From the NCBI GenBank assembly GCA_015522055.1, contig WAMZ01000137.1, positions 1 to 5,023 of the forward strand: a stretch of DNA of 5,023 bases, read 5' to 3'. The stretch comes from Candidatus Geothermarchaeota archaeon (GTDB lineage: Archaea; Thermoproteota; Nitrososphaeria; Geothermarchaeales; JDFR-13). This document shows, piece after piece, positions 1 to 5,023 of this stretch. Below the pieces are notes generated by a model that saw only the letters and a list, made by a program, of their open reading frames with translations, ran no database searches and was not told where the DNA came from. Numbering within the stretch: the first letter of the stretch is position 1; every line of letters begins with the position of its first letter. The position numbers and the translations under genes are program-made.

Positions 1-27
1 ATATATGGTGGTATTAGTCTGTATTGG

Positions 28-702
28 TCAGTGCTCGTGGACCTCTCCTAAGGCGTGGTATATATTATGTAATAGGTAGTCTGGGGGAGCCATCCCCTCC
101 CATGATACCTCGTCATTAATTACGACCTTTGGTACTGCCTGGACACTATAGTCCCTGGCTATCTCGGGGAATTCTATGGATTCCCATGCCTCTGCCTCTA
201 TATTCTCGTTTATCATAGCGAACATGTATGAGGTTGAGACCATCTTGGGGCAGTAGGGGCATGTGGGGGTCACGAATACCTTGATATTAACCTCCTTATC
301 TATTTTCTTGACTTCCTCTACAATGTTGTCTGGTAGGTCGGTCTCTCCCTTTGATGCTTTGACGATCGTTTCTATGAAGCTGGGGAACTCCATTCCCGAG
401 GGTATTCCATAGAACTTTATTAGGCCCTTATTCCTACCTTCTATTACGACGACGGGTGCTGCCCTTATCCTATATTTATTCTTGAAGTCCTCATCCAAGT
501 CTTCATAGATATATTCCTCGAGGCTTATCTTATCGCTCATGCTGGCTAGCTCAGTATATAGCTGTTTTATAAGGCTGCAGTACTGGCAATTTGAGGAATC
601 CTTTTTGTTTATATATATTAGTTTTACATTGTCCTCTAGCCTGGCCCAGTAGTCATTCATAATTATCTTCTTATCCTCGTCGGATAATACTTGGTCAGCC
701 AT
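28..702 (-). CDS. pdo: Protein disulfide oxidoreductase (tandem thioredoxin-fold, glutaredoxin-like PDO)
   Basis: The 224-residue product is a two-domain thioredoxin-fold protein that forms, reduces or shuffles disulfides in the cytosol, where many thermophilic archaea stabilise proteins with disulfides. Each half carries a redox CxxC and a following cis-proline loop. The N-terminal unit has CQYC at residues 39-42 and AAPV with Pro83. The C-terminal unit has CPYC at 148-151, after a beta strand ending VTPT, and AVPK with Pro191. The same pair of motifs and nearly the same length are known for the Pyrococcus furiosus PDO. There is no signal peptide or membrane segment, consistent with a cytosolic protein. 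The ATG start is supported by a GGTG Shine-Dalgarno element 8 nt upstream, and the gene ends in TGA. It is transcribed divergently from the polymerase cluster, and I see no functional link to it. Family assignment is firm; the in vivo substrates are unknown. Confidence 0.93.
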   Translation of the reverse strand: MADQVLSDEDKKIIMNDYWARLEDNVKLIYINKKDSSNCQYCSLIKQLYTELASMSDKISLEEYIYEDLDEDFKNKYRIRAAPVVVIEGRNKGLIKFYGIPSGMEFPSFIETIVKASKGETDLPDNIVEEVKKIDKEVNIKVFVTPTCPYCPKMVSTSYMFAMINENIEAEAWESIEFPEIARDYSVQAVPKVVINDEVSWEGMAPPDYLLHNIYHALGEVHEH

Positions 703-703
703 T

Positions 704-729
704 ATTTTAACACCATTTTAACAATGTTA
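704..729. repeat. Short direct repeat and palindrome in the divergent intergenic region
   Basis: The 9-mer ATTTTAACA occurs at 704-712 and again at 715-723, an 11-bp period that puts both copies on one face of the helix. The second copy runs into a perfect odd-centred palindrome, TAACA-A-TGTTA, at 719-729. The position, between the start codon and the likely TATA element of the minus-strand gene, would suit an operator bound by a small homodimeric archaeal regulator. In such an AT-rich spacer, chance is a real alternative. Confidence 0.3.
711..714 (-). promoter_or_regulatory. Shine-Dalgarno element of the disulfide oxidoreductase gene
   Basis: Read on the minus strand this is GGTG, complementary to the archaeal 16S rRNA 3' end, with an 8-nt A/T-rich spacer before the ATG at 702. 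It supports that start and implies that this mRNA has a leader, unlike the divergent polymerase gene. Confidence 0.6.
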
Positions 730-750
730 TAACTTAAACTGGAGACTTAC

Positions 751-768
751 TAATAAATATTTTATACT
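751..768. promoter_or_regulatory. Shared divergent TATA-box region
   Basis: On the plus strand this A/T-only stretch (apart from its last bases) contains TTTATA, centred near 764, about 25 nt before GTG 789 and 31 nt before ATG 795. Archaeal TATA boxes sit about 26 nt before transcription start, so the polymerase mRNA would be leaderless or nearly so; the absence of a Shine-Dalgarno sequence upstream of 789 agrees. On the minus strand the same bases read TATAAAATATTTATTA, which would start the disulfide oxidoreductase mRNA around 729-736 and give it a leader of roughly 27-34 nt that contains its GGTG element. The two promoters therefore appear to overlap. This is a consensus match by eye. Confidence 0.5.
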
Positions 769-788
769 TTATTGGGTTAATAATTCTT

Positions 789-3122
789 GTGGATATGGAT
801 AGAAAGATATTGTGGATATTTGACGTGGCGCATCCACAGTTCTCAAAAGAGCCGGATGATAATATATGCCTTCTCTCCCTCGATGAAGCGGGGGTTCTGT
901 ATCAGCTCAACAGCCATTTCGATGACTATTTCTATGTGTCGCTGGAGGCCGGCTCCGGGGTAGTAGACGCTGTCGCTAGGGAGTATCCTGGGGTTAAGTT
1001 TTCGGAAGTGGTGAGGAGGCTTTATGGAAGGGATGTGAGGCTGTTTAGATTGTCTGGGGATGCTGAGGTATTGAAGGGTGTTAGGGAGGCCCTTAAGAAG
1101 AGGGTTGGTGAGGAGAATCTCTATGAGGATGATATCAGAGATACTATTAAATATCTAATCGATAATAATGTCCTGCCATGCACATGGTATGAGGTATATG
1201 GATCCCTAATAGGTGAATACCATGGGATCAATGTATGGAGGCTTGATAAATTAGTTCCCCTAGGTGAAGAGAGGGAGATTCCAAAGCTTAGGGTATTGGC
1301 GATTGATATTGTTGTTGTTTCGGAGCATGGGGAGCCTGATCCACGTAGGGATCCAATTAGATATGTAGTGTTATATGATGGGACCGGGTTTAGGGAGTAT
1401 CTAGCTCAGGATGGTAGTGATGTGGAGCTGATAAAGTGGTTAAATAGTGAGTTTAATGATTTGGATCCCCATGTCGTGGTGTCATTTGGTGGTAACTCAG
1501 TTATATGGCCTTATCTAGTTATGCGTGGAAAGCATTTGGGGCTGAAGATTGGGTTGGGTGTTGCTGGGCATGAGATCCATCAGAGCCTATTTGGACACTT
1601 TTCCTTCTATGGTAGGATGAATATTGATTTGAAGGAGTATGTCGAGGATAATCCCCTCTTTGAATTGAAGACGTTGGAGGAGTTGGCTGGATATGTTGGG
1701 CTAGACATGCCTATCAAGTCTATAGACGTATTTAGCTATCCATATTACTGGAAGGAGGGTAGGGATGAGCTCCTGAATTATGTTAGGTGGAGGGTCGAAA
1801 CTATATATAAGTCTTTCTCAGCCTTGGTTGAGCATGTGTTCAGCTTGTCTAGTGTGACTGGTATGCCCCCCGACTACGTCCTAACCGCCTCATCGGGTAG
1901 GCAGGCGGAGCATTATATTATGAGGATGAGTAGGCGTAGGAATGAGCTGATACCGAAGGTTTTGGGCCGGAGGCCTAGGGCGTATCCAGGTGGTCTTGTC
2001 CTTACCCCTAAGAAGGGTATACATAGTAATATAGCTGTTATTGACTTCAAGAGTATGTATCCATCGATAATTATGAAGTATAATATATCTCCCGATACTA
2101 TTGTTAGGGAGTCGGGGGAGGGTGTAGATTATTATCCTGAAGTTGGTGTTGGTGTGAGGAGGGATGTTAGGGGGATACTCCCCGATATAGTTGAGACACT
2201 TGTTAGGGAGCGGGACTCTGTTAGGGATTTGATGAGGAGGTATGAGCCTGACTCACCTATATATCGTCTACTCGACTCTAAGCAGCGTATACTTAAGATC
2301 CTCGCCAATACAATGTATGGCTATATGGGTTGGCTAGGCGCTAGGTGGTATACCCTTGAGGGTGCCTCCCTCATTACATACCTGGGTAGGAGGTTGATTA
2401 GTGAGAGTATAGATAAGGCTAGGGAGCTGGGGCTTAATATAATTTATGGCGATACTGATAGCGTGTTCATCGAGTATGATGAGGATAGGGTTAGGCGTCT
2501 CTTGGAGTGGATTGAGTCTAGGCTCGAGATGGAGGCCAAGATCGATAAGATTTATAGGAAGGTTCTATTTACGGAGGCCAAGAAGAGGTATGCTGGCCTG
2601 ACGTTGGATGGGCGTATAGACATTGTGGGTCTTGAATATGTAAGGAGGGATTGGTGCCAGCTCGCTAGGGAGTATCAATATAAGTTTATTAAGATGGTTT
2701 TGGAGGGTGTTTCTAGGAATAGGTTGATGGATGAGTTTAGGAAGGCGGTAAGTAGAATTAGGGAGGGTAGGTATTCGGTGGATGAGCTGGTTATATGGGA
2801 GCAGATCACCCGTGACCTTGATGAGTATAAAGCCAATGCACCGCATATTTCTGTTGCTAGGAGCCTTAGTCGTAGGGGGTGGAGGATTAAGAAGGGTATG
2901 TTTATAGGTTATATTATAGTGAAGGGGGAGGGGCCGCTGTATAAGAGGGCTGTCCATTATCTGGATGTGGATCCTGAGCATATTGATAGGGATTATTATA
3001 TTAAGAATCAGCTACTCCCTGTTGTTGCTAGGGTTCTTGAGCCTATAGGGATATCTGAGAAGACTTTGTTATCGATTGCCGAGACGCCGGCTACTGGTTT
3101 AGATAGGTTTATTAGGTGGTAG
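789..3122 (+). CDS. polB: Family B DNA polymerase, crenarchaeal PolB3-like, with disrupted 3'-5' exonuclease motifs
   Basis: The 777-residue product is a template-directed DNA polymerase. Polymerase motifs are complete: YPGG at 399-402, motif A DFKSMYPSII from Asp419, motif B with Lys503, Asn507 and YG at 510-511, motif C YGDTDS with Asp555 and Asp557, KKRY at 598-601, and a thumb segment VKGEGPLYKRA at 711-721. The exonuclease domain is present but its metal ligands are not: exo I reads DIV (173-175, Glu to Val), exo II has Ile239 where Asp is expected before WPY, and exo III reads YVRWR (331-335, Asp to Arg). Length, DPRRDPI after exo I and the overall pattern resemble the roughly 760-800-residue secondary PolB (PolB3/Dpo3 type) of crenarchaea as I remember it; the clade is less certain than the family. 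The C-terminus is PIP-box-like. The start is GTG 789, with ATG 795 equally possible; neither has a Shine-Dalgarno sequence, as expected for a leaderless message. It heads a tight three-gene cluster. Confidence 0.93.
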   Translation: MDMDRKILWIFDVAHPQFSKEPDDNICLLSLDEAGVLYQLNSHFDDYFYVSLEAGSGVVDAVAREYPGVKFSEVVRRLYGRDVRLFRLSGDAEVLKGVREALKKRVGEENLYEDDIRDTIKYLIDNNVLPCTWYEVYGSLIGEYHGINVWRLDKLVPLGEEREIPKLRVLAIDIVVVSEHGEPDPRRDPIRYVVLYDGTGFREYLAQDGSDVELIKWLNSEFNDLDPHVVVSFGGNSVIWPYLVMRGKHLGLKIGLGVAGHEIHQSLFGHFSFYGRMNIDLKEYVEDNPLFELKTLEELAGYVGLDMPIKSIDVFSYPYYWKEGRDELLNYVRWRVETIYKSFSALVEHVFSLSSVTGMPPDYVLTASSGRQAEHYIMRMSRRRNELIPKVLGRRPRAYPGGLVLTPKKGIHSNIAVIDFKSMYPSIIMKYNISPDTIVRESGEGVDYYPEVGVGVRRDVRGILPDIVETLVRERDSVRDLMRRYEPDSPIYRLLDSKQRILKILANTMYGYMGWLGARWYTLEGASLITYLGRRLISESIDKARELGLNIIYGDTDSVFIEYDEDRVRRLLEWIESRLEMEAKIDKIYRKVLFTEAKKRYAGLTLDGRIDIVGLEYVRRDWCQLAREYQYKFIKMVLEGVSRNRLMDEFRKAVSRIREGRYSVDELVIWEQITRDLDEYKANAPHISVARSLSRRGWRIKKGMFIGYIIVKGEGPLYKRAVHYLDVDPEHIDRDYYIKNQLLPVVARVLEPIGISEKTLLSIAETPATGLDRFIRW
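3115..3120 (+). promoter_or_regulatory. Shine-Dalgarno element deciding the TTG start of the DHH gene
   Basis: GGTGGT lies over the last codons of the polymerase gene, 5 nt before TTG 3126. The next possible in-frame start, TTG 3198, lies 24 codons on, just before the first catalytic motif and inside the first beta strand, and no ATG or GTG intervenes. The rare TTG at 3126 is therefore the best start, probably read by ribosomes finishing the polymerase gene. Confidence 0.6.
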
Positions 3123-3125
3123 CTA

Positions 3126-4307
3126 TTGGATAGTCTATCTATTCTTAGGGATAAGGTTGGGGAGGCGCTTGAACGCATTAAGTCAGCTAAATATATCTTG
3201 ACTGTATTTAGTGATGATGGTGATGGCTTGGCATCGGCCCTACTATTAAAGTTACTGTATGATGAGCTTGGGGTTGAATATGCATTTATATGTATAGATA
3301 AGGTTTATCCAGATATCCTAACGGATATCATGGGGGAGCCCTATGACTTGATTATATTCACTGACTTGGGCGGCTCATTCTACCGTTATATCGAGTCTCT
3401 CGAGAATATCCTCGTTATTGATCACCATTCCGAGGCGGCCTCTCCTCCTGAAGACATTATGTATATTAATCCCTCTAATATGGGTTTCGAGGAGAGTGAG
3501 GCTCCCTCATCATCAATAATAACTTATTTGATCTGTAGGCAGTATGATGCGGCTCTCTTCAGTAGGTGGTCTTGGCTCGCTGTCCTTGGCTATGGTGAGT
3601 CCCCAAATTACCCCGTTGGTCTAAATTGGAGGGTTTTATATGAGGCTATTAAGAGTGGTGTGGCTAGGAAGAGGGGGGAGGCTATCAAGATTGTATATGG
3701 GTCTTTCAACAAGGATTATAGGAGGCTGTATAGGGAGGTTACCCTAATATCTTCGGTAGGCTACTATGAGGATGCCTACCTAGATTTGTTCGAAGTGCTG
3801 TATGAGGGTGATAATAGGTATATTCTTGATAAGGCGGCTGAGTATAAGGAGGTTCGGAAGAGGGTTTTTGATGAGATGCTGGCTTTCCTTGAGGAGGAGG
3901 GGCTTAGTGAACGTGGCTCGATAACCTGGTTTGAGGACTATAAAAACCTATTTTATAAGCTTGGTACAAGAGTGTTCGACTCATTCACCAGTTACGTTAG
4001 CTACCAAATTAGGCTATATGATAAGAATAAGTATCTACTAGGTATATGTGAACGTAATCCATATATACCGGGTTATGGATACCTACCCAGGGATTGGGTT
4101 AATATAGCTGTTAGAACATCTAGGTCGATGGCGTTCAGGATATCCCTGGGGAGGCTCCAGCCAGTCTCTGCACTTGTGGAGGCATCTGCCTACTCGGTTG
4201 GCGGCCTTGGATACGGCTATTCTGATAAGGGTGCCGCCGTGGTTCCATATTCTGAGAAGGATAGGTTTCTATCGGTCTTTAACGAGTTAGCTAGCCAGAG
4301 TGTCTAG
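3126..4307 (+). CDS. DHH/DHHA1 phosphoesterase-like protein (RecJ/Cdc45-related), altered active site
   Basis: The 393-residue product belongs to the DHH superfamily, which includes RecJ-type single-strand exonucleases, archaeal GINS-associated nuclease, oligonucleotide or cyclic-dinucleotide phosphodiesterases, and inactive Cdc45. Visible motifs are DDGDGLASA at 30-38 (motif I, Asp31 and Asp33), FTDLGG at 78-83 (motif II, Asp80), and VIDHHSEA at 97-104 (motif III, the DHH at 99-101). The C-terminal DHHA1 substrate-binding loop is GGLGYGYSDKGA at 359-370. Several ligands differ from active relatives: motif I has no His 2 or 4 residues before Asp31 (Ser29, Val27), motif IV reads GYGES at 155-159 without an Asp, and the DHHA1 loop has Tyr365 where His is common. 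It has no signal peptide or membrane segment. The gene starts 3 nt after the polymerase stop and ends 1 nt before the ligase ATG, arguing for a role in DNA metabolism. Superfamily is clear; whether it is a nuclease, another phosphodiesterase or a structural Cdc45-like factor is open. Confidence 0.85.
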   Translation: MDSLSILRDKVGEALERIKSAKYILTVFSDDGDGLASALLLKLLYDELGVEYAFICIDKVYPDILTDIMGEPYDLIIFTDLGGSFYRYIESLENILVIDHHSEAASPPEDIMYINPSNMGFEESEAPSSSIITYLICRQYDAALFSRWSWLAVLGYGESPNYPVGLNWRVLYEAIKSGVARKRGEAIKIVYGSFNKDYRRLYREVTLISSVGYYEDAYLDLFEVLYEGDNRYILDKAAEYKEVRKRVFDEMLAFLEEEGLSERGSITWFEDYKNLFYKLGTRVFDSFTSYVSYQIRLYDKNKYLLGICERNPYIPGYGYLPRDWVNIAVRTSRSMAFRISLGRLQPVSALVEASAYSVGGLGYGYSDKGAAVVPYSEKDRFLSVFNELASQSV

Positions 4308-4308
4308 G

Positions 4309-5023
4309 ATGACGCTATTCAGCGAGTTTGTAAGGGTCTGTAAGAGGGTTGAGGTGACTAACTCGATCAATGAGAAGATAGACATCATTTCATCCTTCCT
4401 ATCGAGGCTGCCTAAGGATGAGTGGGAGGCGGCCCTAGCACTATTATCGGGTGACCCCGTGGGTGCTGGTGAGGGTGGCCTGGGGGTTGGCTTTAAGACC
4501 ATAAGGGAAGCCATATCCAATGTCCAGCGCCCATTATTCCCCCTGCCTAAGCCAACTATTAGGGACGTCTATAGTAAGTTGCTTGAGCTGGCTGGCTATA
4601 GGGGTGAGGGTTCTTCTAGGATGCGGGTATCAGCTCTCCAAGGCCTGCTGGCTGCTATGGATGAGGAGGAGAGGATTTGGTTGATGAAGATTATCTTCGG
4701 TGAGTTGAGGATTGGTGTTAGTGAGGGGAATCTATTGAAGGCGTTGGCGAAGGCATGCAACCAGGATTATGAGAGGATTAGGAGACTATATATGCTCCAT
4801 GGCTCGATGAAGAGGCTTGTCGAGATTCTTAGTGGCGGGGATATCGAGCCATACCTGAATAGGCCGACATTATTTGTGCCTTTGAGGCCTATGTTGGCGA
4901 CGCCAGCTGAATCGGTTGACGAGGCCTTCTCGATGATAGGTGGTGGGGAGGCTGCTGTGGAGGTTAAGTATGACGGTGCACGTATACAGATTCATTTCAA
5001 GAATGGGCGGGTCCGGGTCTTTA
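4309..5023 (+). CDS. lig: ATP-dependent DNA ligase (archaeal/eukaryal Lig1 type), 3' end cut by the window
   Basis: The first 238 residues are present, about 40% of a typical archaeal ligase of roughly 600 residues. This enzyme seals 3'-OH/5'-phosphate nicks through a lysyl-AMP intermediate in replication and repair. Residues 1 to about 190 form the helical DNA-binding domain, marked by FGELRIGVSEG at 130-140, a signature of this ligase class. The adenylylation domain begins near PLRPMLA (191-197), and motif I is KYDGAR with the AMP-accepting Lys220; archaeal and eukaryotic relatives commonly have Glu or Gln in place of this Ala. Motifs III-VI and the OB-fold lie beyond the window. ATG 4309 is preferred because the protein then starts as relatives do; an in-frame GTG at 4300 would add three residues and overlap the DHH gene by 8 nt. 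Only a weak GAGTG precedes the ATG, so initiation probably depends on coupling to the upstream gene. The reading frame is intact to the edge. Confidence 0.93.
   Translation, partial: MTLFSEFVRVCKRVEVTNSINEKIDIISSFLSRLPKDEWEAALALLSGDPVGAGEGGLGVGFKTIREAISNVQRPLFPLPKPTIRDVYSKLLELAGYRGEGSSRMRVSALQGLLAAMDEEERIWLMKIIFGELRIGVSEGNLLKALAKACNQDYERIRRLYMLHGSMKRLVEILSGGDIEPYLNRPTLFVPLRPMLATPAESVDEAFSMIGGGEAAVEVKYDGARIQIHFKNGRVRVF

Noticed and set aside
1..27. Possible terminator for the disulfide oxidoreductase gene
   Set aside because: The 27 bases beyond its stop show neither a T-run on the minus strand nor a hairpin, and the window ends there.
5..79. Short plus-strand frame beginning ATG GTG GTA
   Set aside because: It is only 24 codons and runs antisense into the C-terminal coding part of the disulfide oxidoreductase; no ribosome binding site or family match is visible.
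1305..1793. Frameshift or sequencing error as the cause of the lost exonuclease motifs
   Set aside because: The frame is open throughout, flanking residues of each motif align well with family B polymerases (for example WPY after exo II and VETIY after exo III), and three separate substitutions are needed, so real divergence is more likely.
1799..1812. TATA-like stretch ctatatataagt inside the polymerase gene
   Set aside because: It encodes the Thr-Ile-Tyr-Lys segment right after exo III and has no gene start at a suitable distance; AT-rich codons explain it.
2565..2981. 138-codon open frame on the minus strand
   Set aside because: It lies wholly inside the polymerase gene, over conserved palm and thumb segments; its translation is rich in Pro, Leu, Ile and Thr as expected for the antisense of this codon usage, and it has no recognisable motif.
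4287..4520. 77-codon open frame on the minus strand
   Set aside because: It is antisense to the start of the ligase gene, whose plus-strand frame carries clear family signatures; it is low in complexity and has no domain.

Overview
The window looks like chromosomal DNA of a hyperthermophilic or thermophilic archaeon, most likely a crenarchaeon (Thermoproteota). The evidence is a two-domain protein disulfide oxidoreductase with CQYC and CPYC motifs, a family B DNA polymerase of a crenarchaeal secondary-paralogue type, an archaeal/eukaryal-type ATP-dependent DNA ligase, AT-rich TATA-type promoters, near-exclusive use of AGG for arginine in many stretches, and very tight gene packing. The genus cannot be fixed from sequence reading alone.

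Layout: positions 28-702 (minus strand) encode the protein disulfide oxidoreductase. A divergent intergenic region of about 86 bp (703-788) holds one AT-rich stretch that reads as a TATA element on both strands, plus a short palindrome and an 11-bp-period direct repeat. From 789 to the right edge three genes lie head to tail on the plus strand: a family B DNA polymerase (789-3122), a DHH/DHHA1 phosphoesterase-like protein (3126-4307) and the 5' part of an ATP-dependent DNA ligase (4309 to beyond 5023). Gaps between them are 3 nt and 1 nt, so they very probably form one transcript with coupled translation.

Working together: the plus-strand cluster joins a DNA-synthesising enzyme, a protein of a nuclease superfamily and a nick-sealing enzyme, which reads like a gap-filling or repair-synthesis module. 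The polymerase keeps all its polymerisation motifs, but every one of its three 3'-5' exonuclease motifs has lost a catalytic carboxylate, so it should lack proofreading. The DHH protein keeps its DHH triad but has lost other metal ligands. The operon therefore appears to pair a non-proofreading polymerase with a degenerate or altered nuclease and an apparently normal ligase. The biological role is inference; the motif changes are read directly from the translations. I see no RNA genes, mobile elements, CRISPR arrays or long repeats, and nothing notable in the first 27 bases.
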